Below are positions 1 through 9,267 of a stretch of DNA of 64,000 nt, one piece after another. Made by a program: the position numbers and the translations under genes. The notes beneath the pieces were generated by a model. That model saw only the letters and a list, made by a program, of their open reading frames with translations. It made no database searches and was not told where the DNA came from. This DNA comes from Verrucomicrobiales bacterium (lineage in GTDB: Bacteria; Verrucomicrobiota; Verrucomicrobiia; Verrucomicrobiales; DEV007), in the NCBI GenBank assembly GCA_029213005.1, contig JARGPI010000013.1, positions 62,001-126,000 of the forward strand, in the 5' to 3' direction. The first letter of the stretch is position 1. Every line of letters begins with the position of its first letter.

Positions 1-2028
1 GTTCTCACTTCCGGTCTGGTCGAAAATTATCGGAACCGGGTCGAGGCGGAATATATGAGGGATCTGGCGGTGGAGAAAAAGAAAGCTTTCCTGGAAGAGC
101 GGTCCGCATCGAACGCAGATCGCAACGAAGCGGCCCCCCGATTTGCCCAACTTGCCTGGGATCGCCTCAACATCGGTGATATCAGTCGGGCAGAAAATCT
201 CGCAAATGCAGCGCTGGATTTTGGAGGAGGCGACGACTCCATCGCGAAATCCCATCTCGTCCTGGGTCTGGTGAAAGTGATCAGAGGCTTCCCGCAGCTC
301 GCCAATTACCATTGGGAAAAAGCCGAATCGGGTCCTTTTCTAAATAACCTGAAAAATAATTTAGAGAGCGATCAGCCTATCTCGTGGCCGGATCTACTCG
401 AAAAGTCAGGGCTCCATGCTTTAGCGCTTCGACAGCTGGATCACGATCCAAAGAAGCAGTTCGAAAAACTACACTCTCTCCTCGAAAAACATTGGGACAA
501 CCAACTCTGGGAACTATCAAATACTAATCTCGACCGCTCGGGCTACTATCGACTGGTTCTGAAAAAAGGAATTAAATCAAATGAATTGGAATACCTGAGA
601 GGCTGGCCGATTCACCATTTGATCCTCAACGACATTCCGGTAGCGGATTTAGGTCGACTTACCGACCTACCGGTTCTGCGCATTTTGGAATTGGGCCCGG
701 GCCATCTTGCGTATGATCTTTCCCCTCTGGCGGAGCTTTCCAAACTCAACTCTCTTACCGTCTCCCGCATCGCGGAGTCACCGGAATTTGCTTTTGACCT
801 CACGCCACTGGGCTCGCTGAGCCGACTCGATTCGCTAACGATAGATTCAAATGTCATCTCGCTGGGGCCAATCCGCAGACTCGGGCTGTCAAAATTGAGC
901 ACCCGAAAATTGATCCGAAATTCGAGTCTCCTTCCTCTCCGGGGCATGCCTCTCCGGGAACTGACCATCGAGAATCCCACCAATCTGGATGCGCTTCGCG
1001 GTATGCCATTGGAAGTGTTCCGACCGGGTGCCCGGGCCACCGGCTACACTCTGAATGAAATTGCCCTACTGATCAATTTACCTATCAGCGAACTCCGCTT
1101 CGAAGGAAACGTCAGGGACGAGATCAACCGCCTCAGCCAATCAAAGACCCTCACAGCAATCGAAACGGATGTGTTGCACAATCTGAGGACATGGAGAAAC
1201 AGCACCATCAAATGTCTACATCTCAAAGGGAGCTACCACAGCCTGACCGAACTTGATCATACGCCCGTTTCAAAACTGGAACTGAGCTCAACCACTGACA
1301 AAGCCACTCAGATCAGGCCTGTGCTTTACCCGCTGCTCCGGTCCAGTCAATTGAGTGAACTGAATCTTCCCGACGAAGGAAACTCCGAGCTTTCGGAATT
1401 CCATATTCACCTTGAATCTCCGCTCCTGGCCAAATGTTTAGCGCAGCAAGACTGGCTGGGAGCCAATCTGGAATGGAAAAGAATCGGGAGGCGCTATTCC
1501 AAACACCTCGCTTTAAACGAGATCGCTGACGAATGGTTACCGATTCTAAAGAAACACATCGATGATGCAGAAAAAGGGATTCCCTCGGAAACCTGGCACC
1601 CCCGGGTGAATTTTGAAAACCACAGCTACCAGTGGATCAAAACCCCTATGACCCGTGCCGAGGCGGCGGAATTCGCAAACACCCTGGGTGGCTACCTGGT
1701 GAGGATAGATTCGGAGGAGGAATGGTTATTTGCGGGAAACAACCTGGGAATCCCCCAGGACTCTACCTCAGTCTGGTCAGGAGGATCCAACCGGATCTGG
1801 GTCGGAATTGCCGATGCAGAAACTACCAAATATATATCTCCGCTCAGTGAAAATATACAGCCTCAATATGAGCCTGCTATCTATCTATCCCAGGCTGCAC
1901 CCGTAGTTGACCTCAGCCCTCCCGGGGCCCAGTGGAGTTTCATCGTTGAGTGGGATTATCCGGTGCCCCCCCAACTTCACCTTCACCCCAGGATCCGGTT
2001 CAATGAAGTTTCGATGCCCCCACTGTAA
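1..2028 (+). CDS. C-terminal part of a membrane Ser/Thr kinase paralogue: LRR-like repeats and C-type lectin-like domain (5' truncated)
   Basis: The frame is open to the first base of the window, so the gene begins upstream and the ATG at 55 is internal. The visible 675 residues match the layout of the part of the next gene (2003-5188) that follows its membrane helix. First comes a helical TPR-like stretch. Then, at about residues 200-415, come irregular leucine-rich repeats of the type LTDLPVLRILEL. A C-type lectin-like domain follows at about 535-657 (WIKTPMTRAEAAEFANTLGG; ends FIVEWD). By analogy, the missing 5' part should encode a zinc ribbon, a kinase and a TM helix, leaving this part in the periplasm. 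That is inference, because no kinase motif is inside the window. The stop overlaps the start of the next gene by 26 bp, suggesting co-translation of tandem paralogues. The ligand is unknown. Confidence 0.75.
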   Translation, partial: VLTSGLVENYRNRVEAEYMRDLAVEKKKAFLEERSASNADRNEAAPRFAQLAWDRLNIGDISRAENLANAALDFGGGDDSIAKSHLVLGLVKVIRGFPQLANYHWEKAESGPFLNNLKNNLESDQPISWPDLLEKSGLHALALRQLDHDPKKQFEKLHSLLEKHWDNQLWELSNTNLDRSGYYRLVLKKGIKSNELEYLRGWPIHHLILNDIPVADLGRLTDLPVLRILELGPGHLAYDLSPLAELSKLNSLTVSRIAESPEFAFDLTPLGSLSRLDSLTIDSNVISLGPIRRLGLSKLSTRKLIRNSSLLPLRGMPLRELTIENPTNLDALRGMPLEVFRPGARATGYTLNEIALLINLPISELRFEGNVRDEINRLSQSKTLTAIETDVLHNLRTWRNSTIKCLHLKGSYHSLTELDHTPVSKLELSSTTDKATQIRPVLYPLLRSSQLSELNLPDEGNSELSEFHIHLESPLLAKCLAQQDWLGANLEWKRIGRRYSKHLALNEIADEWLPILKKHIDDAEKGIPSETWHPRVNFENHSYQWIKTPMTRAEAAEFANTLGGYLVRIDSEEEWLFAGNNLGIPQDSTSVWSGGSNRIWVGIADAETTKYISPLSENIQPQYEPAIYLSQAAPVVDLSPPGAQWSFIVEWDYPVPPQLHLHPRIRFNEVSMPPL

Positions 2029-5000
2029 GCAGAAGCTGAAAGGCGATCGCTCCTTTGCAGGAAGTCAGATGGATTGCCCCAAATGCAACTTCCGTTTCGA
2101 AGTTCCCAAAGCCACACTCGACGACGATACCGTCGCTGTGATATTGCCTGGCAAACCGGCGAAAACCAGCGGCACCAACGTCGAAGATAAGTACATCTTC
2201 CACAACCAAATCGCCCGGGGCGGAATGGGCAAAATCATTTCGGCTACCGACCGGAAATTGAATCGTCCCGTTGTCTTCAAAAAGCTACTCGATCCGAATG
2301 AAGACCCCGTCCTCGTCAAACAACTGATTCGGGAAGCGCAGATCACGGCCCGGCTGTCCCACCCGGGAGTGGTCCCCATTCACGAATTGGGACACGATTC
2401 AGAAGGCCGGATCTATTACACCATGAAGCATATCCGGGGAGAGCCTCTGGAGAAAGTCCTGAATCAACTCCGCCAGGAAGACCCCGCGACAATTACCAGG
2501 AGACCGTTCCGAAGACTTTTGCTGATATTCTCAAGGGTTTGCGACACCATCGCCTACGCCAACGAAAACGGTATCGTCCACCGGGACATCAAGCCTGACA
2601 ATATTATGCTGGCACCCTTTGGTGAAAATCTCGTAATCGACTGGGGCATCGCCAAGGACCTTAATCAAAAGCCGAATGAGAAAGAGGACGCCAAGATAGC
2701 CACTCGATTTCTTTACGAGACCGTTGACGGCGATTACGGGGCCACACTACACGGAGCCGTCTTCGGCTCTCCCAACTACATGTCTCCGGAACAGGCCCGG
2801 GGCGAGATCGACAAAATCGATGCACGGAGCGATGTCTTTTCTCTGGGTGCCCTTCTCTTTGAAATCCTGACACTGAGCCCGCCCTACGATGGTCCAACGG
2901 CAGCAGAAACCGTCAAACATGCTGCGGAAAGAAACATCAAAAGGATTTCCGACATCCGGAAGGAACGACGCAACCGACACAATCTCTGGCCACATATCGA
3001 GAGTGGCGAACTCCCGGAGTCAGTGCTCGCCGTCGCCCTCAAGGCGATGCAGGAAAACCCGGACGATCGCTATCAGACCGCTGCTGATCTGAGACGGGAC
3101 ATCGATGCCTACCTGACTGGTCATACTACGGTCGCTGAAAATGCCGGCTTTATAAAAATCATTAAACTGGCCATAAACCGGAATAAAGCTTTCGCAGCGG
3201 CCCTCGCATTCGGATTGCTCCTTACCGGGACAACCATCGGATTCACCGCAAATCTGAACCGGGTCGAGACCCTGAAAGCTCAGGCAGCAAGATCAGAGGC
3301 TGAAGAATACATCACCAAGGCGGACCGGACGAAATCCAAACGTCGCGAAACCCGACTGGAAGTCGCCCCCAGCTATGTAGAAATGGCGCGACTGCTGGCA
3401 AACCAGGAAAAATTTATCGACGCACTTGCCGTAGCTCGACTCGCCGCGGAGTACGATCCCGACCTCATGGACGCACGGGCCCTCGTGAAAGCGCTTGAAA
3501 TCTACAATGTCGCTCACCGAAAAACCGGCCAGGTCCGGCCCGATAGTTTTCCCGATCACCCCTCCCTAAACTACATCGCCAATCACCCGGATCAACTGAA
3601 TCCGGAAAATGGTTTATCCGAGCAAACCTTGAACCGCCTCAGTCGGGCCTATTCCGAAGTTGGGTTGAGCCGATACGCCGGTCTACTAACAACGGAACAA
3701 ACGCTTCGAATCGCTCAATTTGAAGAGAAACTGAAAAATGCCTGGATAGAGGACGACGTCACCTGGTCGCTTACGTTGGCACCGGAATTGAGTTCACTGT
3801 GTCACGACGACACCTTTCCGGAGCGATTTCCTGATTATTCGAAATGGGCATCCGGTATCGACTTCCGATATCCGGGGCAGATCCTCCATCTCGAAATTTC
3901 TGTGGGAGCCAAACTCCCCGACTTGTCGATTCTCTCAGAATTGGCAATCGAATCTCTCTCGATCGATGCCAATGGGATAAGTAATGCGAGATTGTTCGGC
4001 AAAATTGAGCAATGCACCTCACTGAAGTCACTCACCATCAGGGGAGGTCAATTAACTCAACTTGAGTTTGTCAAAAACCTCCCACTGGTAGCCCTCCGAA
4101 TCGACAACAACACCCAGAAACTGGATATATCCCCTCTCAAAGATTGTAATACTCTTCGCGTCCTCTCTACCGGAATCGGATCGACCCTGACTGGTCTTGA
4201 AAACCTACCTGAGAATACACTGCAAATCTTCTCGGGACGAAGCAGTAACGGAGATTATCGGGGATTAGCGAAAATGCCTCTTCTATACCTGAATATAACA
4301 GGTGATGGTACCATCGACCTTGGAGAATTAAATTCCCTACCGATTCAAACCTTTATCTCCAAAGGCGCTGAACTCAGGAACAGTTGGAATGTCATTACTT
4401 CGTGGCCTCTCAAAGTTCTGTCGATTGACTCCCCCACCGATATCGATGCCTCAGAACTGCCCCACCCTTTGAACCAATTAAACGCTCTATACCTCAACGG
4501 CGGGATATGGAAAGGACCTGTGAATAAAAATTTACCGTCTCTGGAACTCATCCAGCAAAAAGGAGGAAGTAATATTCCGCAGTTTTCTCAGATCGAATCG
4601 CTGAGAACCGTTCAAATCGAAACAGATAGCCAAACCTCCTGCTATCTTTCGACAATCGAAGCCGTTCCACCCGACAAAGAACTACACATTCCTTCAGACA
4701 CCTCAATACATGCCCTGACTCCCTCCATCGCCGCCAGCATGATATCGGGAGACTGGGGAGCTGCCGGAGCTGCCAGCGATAGGTTGCTGCAACGGATCGC
4801 AACAACACAGCGTTTGACTCCGGCATCCGCCAGCATCAAGGAGTTGAGGGATTCCATTTCCAAACGAAACGACCCCGATGAACTGTTCCTCTCCAAAAGA
4901 CGCCCTTTTCAGGGCAAAACTTATCAGGCAGTCTTTTGCGGACTCGACTATGAACGTGCAGAGAAACTAGCCCGGAAAGTCGGCGCCTCTCTTGCGATAG

Positions 5001-5188
5001 CGGCTGATGCCGAAAAACTGGCGTTCCTTACAAAACTGGCGTCCTCTTTCAATCACCACGAGGCCTTCTGGATCGGAAATTCAAGTTCCGACAATCACAA
5101 ATCCGCTGTTTCGTCAAAACATGGAGCGCGGATCCTCGAGCGTCCCTCCAACTGTATTCTCCCTTTCATCATTGAATGGGAGAACTGA
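2003..5188 (+). CDS. zinc-ribbon Ser/Thr protein kinase with TM helix, LRR-like repeats and C-type lectin-like C-terminus
   Basis: A 1061-residue Hanks-type kinase. I start at ATG 2003 (AGGA upstream) because the N-terminus then opens with a zinc ribbon: Cys5, Cys8, Cys25, Cys28. The kinase domain spans about residues 64-370: glycine loop ARGGMGK, HRD motif with Asp195, DWG in place of DFG (Asp213), and SPNYMSPEQARGE. All catalytic residues are present, so it should be active. One TM helix lies at about 396-416. It is followed by a TPR-like helical stretch, LRR-like repeats (about 620-880) and a C-type lectin-like domain (about 966-1060, ending FIIEWE). The expected topology is kinase inside, sensor outside. 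It overlaps the upstream paralogue by 26 bp. Its role is inferred to be envelope sensing; the stimulus and substrates are unknown. Confidence 0.85.
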   Translation: MKFRCPHCKQKLKGDRSFAGSQMDCPKCNFRFEVPKATLDDDTVAVILPGKPAKTSGTNVEDKYIFHNQIARGGMGKIISATDRKLNRPVVFKKLLDPNEDPVLVKQLIREAQITARLSHPGVVPIHELGHDSEGRIYYTMKHIRGEPLEKVLNQLRQEDPATITRRPFRRLLLIFSRVCDTIAYANENGIVHRDIKPDNIMLAPFGENLVIDWGIAKDLNQKPNEKEDAKIATRFLYETVDGDYGATLHGAVFGSPNYMSPEQARGEIDKIDARSDVFSLGALLFEILTLSPPYDGPTAAETVKHAAERNIKRISDIRKERRNRHNLWPHIESGELPESVLAVALKAMQENPDDRYQTAADLRRDIDAYLTGHTTVAENAGFIKIIKLAINRNKAFAAALAFGLLLTGTTIGFTANLNRVETLKAQAARSEAEEYITKADRTKSKRRETRLEVAPSYVEMARLLANQEKFIDALAVARLAAEYDPDLMDARALVKALEIYNVAHRKTGQVRPDSFPDHPSLNYIANHPDQLNPENGLSEQTLNRLSRAYSEVGLSRYAGLLTTEQTLRIAQFEEKLKNAWIEDDVTWSLTLAPELSSLCHDDTFPERFPDYSKWASGIDFRYPGQILHLEISVGAKLPDLSILSELAIESLSIDANGISNARLFGKIEQCTSLKSLTIRGGQLTQLEFVKNLPLVALRIDNNTQKLDISPLKDCNTLRVLSTGIGSTLTGLENLPENTLQIFSGRSSNGDYRGLAKMPLLYLNITGDGTIDLGELNSLPIQTFISKGAELRNSWNVITSWPLKVLSIDSPTDIDASELPHPLNQLNALYLNGGIWKGPVNKNLPSLELIQQKGGSNIPQFSQIESLRTVQIETDSQTSCYLSTIEAVPPDKELHIPSDTSIHALTPSIAASMISGDWGAAGAASDRLLQRIATTQRLTPASASIKELRDSISKRNDPDELFLSKRRPFQGKTYQAVFCGLDYERAEKLARKVGASLAIAADAEKLAFLTKLASSFNHHEAFWIGNSSSDNHKSAVSSKHGARILERPSNCILPFIIEWEN

Positions 5189-5253
5189 TGATCACCCCCA
5201 TCCCCGCCCTCTAACAGGTTCATAAAAATTCAGATATCTCAAAAATTTTAGTT

Positions 5254-5272
5254 GATACTGAGTCCCATTAGC
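5254..5272 (+). promoter_or_regulatory. candidate Fur box upstream of the PepSY operon
   Basis: GATACTGAGTCCCATTAGC matches the classical 19-bp Fur consensus GATAATGATAATCATTATC at 13 of 19 positions, with both half-sites mostly kept. It ends 25 bp before the ATG at 5298. PepSY/DUF2271/DUF4198 gene sets are commonly iron-regulated, which supports the call. No experimental evidence is available here. Confidence 0.45.
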
Positions 5273-5297
5273 TTACCTGTGAGCCGATTCGCGGGCA

Positions 5298-5927
5298 ATG
5301 GTAAGCAAATTTAAGAAAAAGTCATTTTGGACGAAACAGTTCTATTTGTGGCACTGGGTCAGCAGCGCGATTTGCCTGATGACGATGCTACTGTTTGCCA
5401 TCACAGGCATAACCTTGAACCACGCCGGGAAAATCACGGCGAAGCCGGCGAAGATCGAAAAGACGGCGGAACTCTCTCCGAATCTTCTGGCGGAAATCAA
5501 AGTCGATGATGACGAAGACTCGGAATTCAAAAAAGCCCTTCCCGGTCCGATCCGCCAATGGATTTCAAATCAATTTGATGTCACCACCGGCGGGCGTGCC
5601 TACGAATGGTCGGACATCGACATCTACATCGATCTCCCCACTCCCGGGGGAGATGCCTGGATGAGTATCGATAGGGAAACAGGTGAAGTGATCTATGAAA
5701 AAACCACGAGAGGTCTGATTGCCTATGCAAACGATCTCCACAAAGGTCGCAATACAGGTAGAGAATGGGTTTGGTTTATGGACATCTTTTCCGGGGCCAG
5801 CATCATTTTTTGCCTGACTGGACTGGCTCTCCTCTGGGTCCATTCAAAACGCCGCCCCTCAACCTGGCCGATCGTAGCCGCCGGGTTGCTGATTCCCTTC
5901 ATCATCATTTTCTTCTTTGTCCACTAA
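5298..5927 (+). CDS. PepSY-associated TM helix protein
   Basis: A 209-residue inner-membrane protein. One TM helix lies near residues 18-40 and two more near the C-terminus (about 153-175 and 183-205), with a periplasmic stretch of about 110 residues between them. Conserved histidines flank the membrane: LWHWVSS, LNHAGK and ANDLHKGRNTG. This is the layout of the PepSY-associated TM helix family, related to iron-uptake membrane reductases and heme or siderophore handling proteins. It is the first gene of a three-gene operon and lies behind a candidate Fur box. The exact reaction is unknown; a role in electron transfer to ferric iron in the periplasm is inference from the family and context. 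Confidence 0.8.
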   Translation: MVSKFKKKSFWTKQFYLWHWVSSAICLMTMLLFAITGITLNHAGKITAKPAKIEKTAELSPNLLAEIKVDDDEDSEFKKALPGPIRQWISNQFDVTTGGRAYEWSDIDIYIDLPTPGGDAWMSIDRETGEVIYEKTTRGLIAYANDLHKGRNTGREWVWFMDIFSGASIIFCLTGLALLWVHSKRRPSTWPIVAAGLLIPFIIIFFFVH

Positions 5928-5946
5928 CTCCGGAATACACCGATTT

Positions 5947-6477
5947 ATGAAAAGCTACCTACTACCGATATCGCTTTGTACACTCCTGATAGCAACCGCC
6001 TCTTCCCGAACGGCAAGCTCCGGGGAATTGCAGGCCACAATTGAGATTCCCCAACTCGATGTTGCCGAATACCACCGCCCTTATTTGGCGGTTTGGATTG
6101 AAACTCCGGATCGGAAAATCGCGACTCACATTGCGGTTTGGTACGACACCGAAATGAAGGATAAAGAAGGCGAGACCTGGCTCAAAGATTTGCGGCAATG
6201 GTGGAGAAAAGGCGGGCGAAGCCTCACTCTCCCCCTCGATACCGTAAGCGGTCCCACCCGCCCGGTCGGAGAACACCAGATCACCGTCAGTCTCGATTCC
6301 GATAAACTCAAAAATCTCGCTCCGGGCCCCTACATCTTTGTAGTTGAGGCGTCCCGCGAAGTCGGTGGTCGTGAGATGTTACGCCTTCCCTTTGAATGGA
6401 GCGACAAGCCAAATGTCGAAGCATCTGCTGAAGGCGAAACCGAACTCGGAAAAATTTCTTTAACCATTAAATCCTGA
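5947..6477 (+). CDS. DUF2271 domain secreted protein
   Basis: I start at ATG 5947 rather than the in-frame ATG at 5917, because 5947 begins directly with a signal peptide (MKSYLLPISLCTLLIATASS) and 5917 overlaps the previous gene. The mature part, of about 150 residues, carries the DUF2271 signature: ELQATIEIPQL, PYLAVWIETPD, then AVWYDTEMKDKEGETWLKDL and WWRKGGRS, ending in a beta-rich domain. It is predicted periplasmic. It sits between PepSY and DUF4198 genes, the usual order of this iron-linked set. The molecular function of the family is not established. Confidence 0.8.
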   Translation: MKSYLLPISLCTLLIATASSRTASSGELQATIEIPQLDVAEYHRPYLAVWIETPDRKIATHIAVWYDTEMKDKEGETWLKDLRQWWRKGGRSLTLPLDTVSGPTRPVGEHQITVSLDSDKLKNLAPGPYIFVVEASREVGGREMLRLPFEWSDKPNVEASAEGETELGKISLTIKS

Positions 6478-6490
6478 TAAACAACAAGCC

Positions 6491-7306
6491 ATGAAAAAAC
6501 GAAATCCAATTCTATTTTTTACTACCGTAGCGATCACCTTATTCACTGTCGGAACCGGTCAGGCCCATCGACAGTGGATACTCCCGTCAACAACCGTTCT
6601 CTCCGGTGAGAATCAGTGGGTATCGGTAGAGGCAGCCATCTCGAACGACCTCTTTTTCCCGAACCACCATGCGATGCGTTTGAGCGGAATCAGCGCCCTC
6701 AGCCCAACCGGAAAGCCTCTGGAATTGAAGAGCCCGGCCGAAGGTGAAATCAGAAGTTCATTTGAGCTTCTCCTCGAGGAGCAGGGAACCTATCGAATTT
6801 TCAGCCAGCGAAAAACAATGTTCGCCTCCTGGAAGGAAAATGGAGAATCCAAGAGAATGAGAACATCTGCTGAAGAACTGGAAAAGATGGACTTCTCTAA
6901 AATGGAAGACCTCAAGCTCCGTGAATTTAGCGGTCGAGTCGAAAGCATCGTGACCTGCGGAGAACCCACTGAGTTGAAACCCAATGGCGAAGGGATCGAA
7001 CTTGAATTCATTACCCATCCCAATGATTTATTTTCCGGGGAAACGACAACCTTCAAAGTTCTACTGAACGGGAAACCGGTAGTGGGGCAGGAAGTAACGA
7101 TAATTAAAGGCGATGACCGCTTTCGCAATAGCGTCGACGAAATCAAAGCAACCAGTAACGACGAGGGCATTGTCGAGATCATCTGGCCGAAAGCCGGACG
7201 GTTCTGGCTCACCATGTCCGCCGACCTGGAAGCAACCGAATTCAAAGGCACCCCGGTTGATCGGGGAACATCCTATACCTTGACTCTCGAAGTATTACCT
7301 GAGTAA
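6491..7306 (+). CDS. DUF4198 domain periplasmic protein
   Basis: A 271-residue secreted protein: signal peptide (about 1-25, ending near GQAH), then the DUF4198 opening HRQWILPSTTVLSGENQWV with the typical following segment SVEAAISNDLFFPNH. The C-terminal part resembles a carboxypeptidase-regulatory/Ig-like beta-sandwich (FKVLLNGKPVVGQEVTIIKGD, then DEGIVEIIWPKAGRFWLTMSA). It begins 13 bp after the DUF2271 stop and ends the operon just before a hairpin terminator. DUF4198 proteins are often encoded near TonB-dependent receptors and are thought to bind metal or metal complexes in the periplasm. That role is inferred, not shown. Confidence 0.82.
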   Translation: MKKRNPILFFTTVAITLFTVGTGQAHRQWILPSTTVLSGENQWVSVEAAISNDLFFPNHHAMRLSGISALSPTGKPLELKSPAEGEIRSSFELLLEEQGTYRIFSQRKTMFASWKENGESKRMRTSAEELEKMDFSKMEDLKLREFSGRVESIVTCGEPTELKPNGEGIELEFITHPNDLFSGETTTFKVLLNGKPVVGQEVTIIKGDDRFRNSVDEIKATSNDEGIVEIIWPKAGRFWLTMSADLEATEFKGTPVDRGTSYTLTLEVLPE

Positions 7307-7317
7307 ACGCGAAATCA

Positions 7318-7355
7318 GGGAATCCGTGTCTACGCGGATTCCCGGCTTCCTTTTT
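7318..7355 (+). terminator. rho-independent terminator of the PepSY operon
   Basis: Perfect 9-bp arms GGGAATCCG (7318-7326) and CGGATTCCC (7335-7343) with an 8-nt loop are followed by a T-rich tract (CTTCCTTTTTATT). It lies 11 bp after the DUF4198 stop. The T-tract reaches into the stop region of the convergent gene. Confidence 0.75.
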
Positions 7356-8787
7356 ATTCCTTTTTCAACTCATCCAACATCTCAAGCAATTCCCGAATCA
7401 ACAGATCCGAGGAGTTTTCCTCGAAACGGGAAGTGCCCAACCAGGTCTCATAGCCGCCCAACTTATGTTGATTTGGCGGTGGAAGATAACCATACCCCCC
7501 ATTTGCCAATTCGATCAAGAAGGTGTGGGGGAACGGACTTTTCTCCTTAATCTCAAGACCGATTTCGACCAGCACTTCAAAAGGCATCGAAACAATCGCC
7601 TGATCCCCGATTCGGATCGCCTGAATCAAAACACCTTCAGTCCTCTCTTTCTCCGGACTCGCATAGGCCACCGTATTAGTCGCCACCGAAGTGGTTCGAC
7701 TGTGGATCGCGTTTCGTTCTTTACTGGTTAGCTCAAGCAATTTCAGCGCCTTTTCCACCTCAGCTTCCGTGGGGGTGCGGTACCGAAGCTGAACCTCTCT
7801 CTGGCGCGTCGCGATGGTCGGAGACTCTTCATACTTCTCGATCTTTTTCACCGCTCTCCAGGCAGCGTCGGCCGTTTTTGATGCCACAATTTGAATCTGT
7901 TCGAAAGGCGCCCGCGGAGCCCGCTTGATGTTAAACGTCAAATTGTTGATATCACCACTCGCGCCATTGGTCATCATCGCGACAAAATTCTCCGGCGGTT
8001 TTGATCCCCCTACCCGGTAGGGCATAATGCGGGAGAACTCCCCGAAGTAGTCCGCAGATGCCACTCCGATTTCCCTACCTTTTTCATCTTTCATCTTGGG
8101 AAGCCCCCCGACATAGTGCAACGCGTAGTTGGCAATTAACCCAAGCGGTCGACCTTTGCGGTTGCGAATGTCCACAATACAGACTTCCGGATCGATAGGT
8201 CCGGCGGGTTTCACAATTCCGAGACCTCCACCGTTGGTTCTGACCTTATCATATCCTCCGAGCGGGTTGAGAGTGGCTTTAGAACCCTCTTCGAAATACC
8301 AGCGACGATTACGAACCTCGCTCGCCTCTTCATCACTCGCAAAGCCAACCTTAGCCGGCTCCAGTGATTCAACCGCTTTCAGCATCGCCTCCACCAGTCC
8401 TTCCCGGCGAGTTTTTTCATAAGCGATCCGCCCCGGCGAGGTGTCCCCTCCTTTAGGAGCGGTGTGAGTATGGGTTCCGGCAATCAGCATCTCCTCCGGT
8501 TTCCAGCCAGTTTTTTCAGCCACCTTCTGTTTAGCCTCATCCGTCATTTCACGCCCCACCCCAATGGCATCAACCAGCGTGATCAGCACCCGCCCCTCTC
8601 CATTCTCCAAAGCAATCGACCTGACATGCAGCGGATCATTAATTAGTTCGGATTTCCCTGACCGAAGCTGAAACGGGAACACTGTCGGCGAGATATCAGC
8701 CACACCCGCACCGGATTTAAGCCCCTGAGCAGGAAGGAGACTGCTCACCACTAATCCTCCCAGAACCAAAGCGATTTCTTTTCTCAT
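7354..8787 (-). CDS. secreted neutral/alkaline ceramidase-like protein
   Basis: A 477-residue protein with an N-terminal signal peptide (about 1-20, ending PAQG). It then shows the neutral ceramidase N-terminal domain pattern: GAGVADISPTVFPFQL near the start, GTHTHTAPKGG with candidate zinc-binding histidines, and NGASGDINN further on. It lacks the C-terminal domain of true ceramidases, which are about 700 residues. Such short versions are common in PVC bacteria and probably hydrolyse another amide or ester substrate outside the cytoplasm. Its stop faces the terminator of the convergent PepSY operon. No operon partner is evident; the next gene on this strand is separated by 480 bp. Confidence 0.75.
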   Translation of the reverse strand: MRKEIALVLGGLVVSSLLPAQGLKSGAGVADISPTVFPFQLRSGKSELINDPLHVRSIALENGEGRVLITLVDAIGVGREMTDEAKQKVAEKTGWKPEEMLIAGTHTHTAPKGGDTSPGRIAYEKTRREGLVEAMLKAVESLEPAKVGFASDEEASEVRNRRWYFEEGSKATLNPLGGYDKVRTNGGGLGIVKPAGPIDPEVCIVDIRNRKGRPLGLIANYALHYVGGLPKMKDEKGREIGVASADYFGEFSRIMPYRVGGSKPPENFVAMMTNGASGDINNLTFNIKRAPRAPFEQIQIVASKTADAAWRAVKKIEKYEESPTIATRQREVQLRYRTPTEAEVEKALKLLELTSKERNAIHSRTTSVATNTVAYASPEKERTEGVLIQAIRIGDQAIVSMPFEVLVEIGLEIKEKSPFPHTFLIELANGGYGYLPPPNQHKLGGYETWLGTSRFEENSSDLLIRELLEMLDELKKE

Positions 8788-9267
8788 GGTTACACTTTAG
8801 GCAACATTCGAGGGCCATGACAACCCAAAGAAAAGACACGATCAGTCTCCCTTATTGACGTCCCCGACACCGAGCTCACCGCAATTGATCGATTTTTTTA
8901 ATTCCGTCAACTGAGCTGTGGCTTCCTGTAATTGAAATACTACCAATTCTGAGTTCATTACCAAGTCCATGGTTTGTACCAGCATCGATACGCGATATCG
9001 ACAGCTGCTTGAAGTATAGGAAATGCGTTCTTAACTGTTGCCAAGACTACTTTTTGTTCTGCAATTTGTTTTTACCATGTGCTATTTGCCCAATCGATCT
9101 AGGAGACTAGGGAGCGAGGGTTGAGGCTGGCGGGCTGGGCGGCGCGGGTTGATCAGTACGGGCGGGGACGCCAGTTCTACTTTGGATTAGTAGGGTTCGT
9201 TCGCTGTATGGGCCGGTGGGGGACTTGAGACGAATCCTTTGCTACAGGGCTTTGGTGGACTTAGTCC
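8788..9267. other. 480-bp stretch without a recognised gene
   Basis: No ORF with recognisable similarity, no tRNA cloverleaf and no convincing terminator was seen between the ceramidase-like gene start and the DUF1501 stop. The segment includes a promoter region for the ceramidase-like gene at its left end. The right end (about 9110-9240) is G-rich and unlike the flanking coding sequence. Confidence 0.5.
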
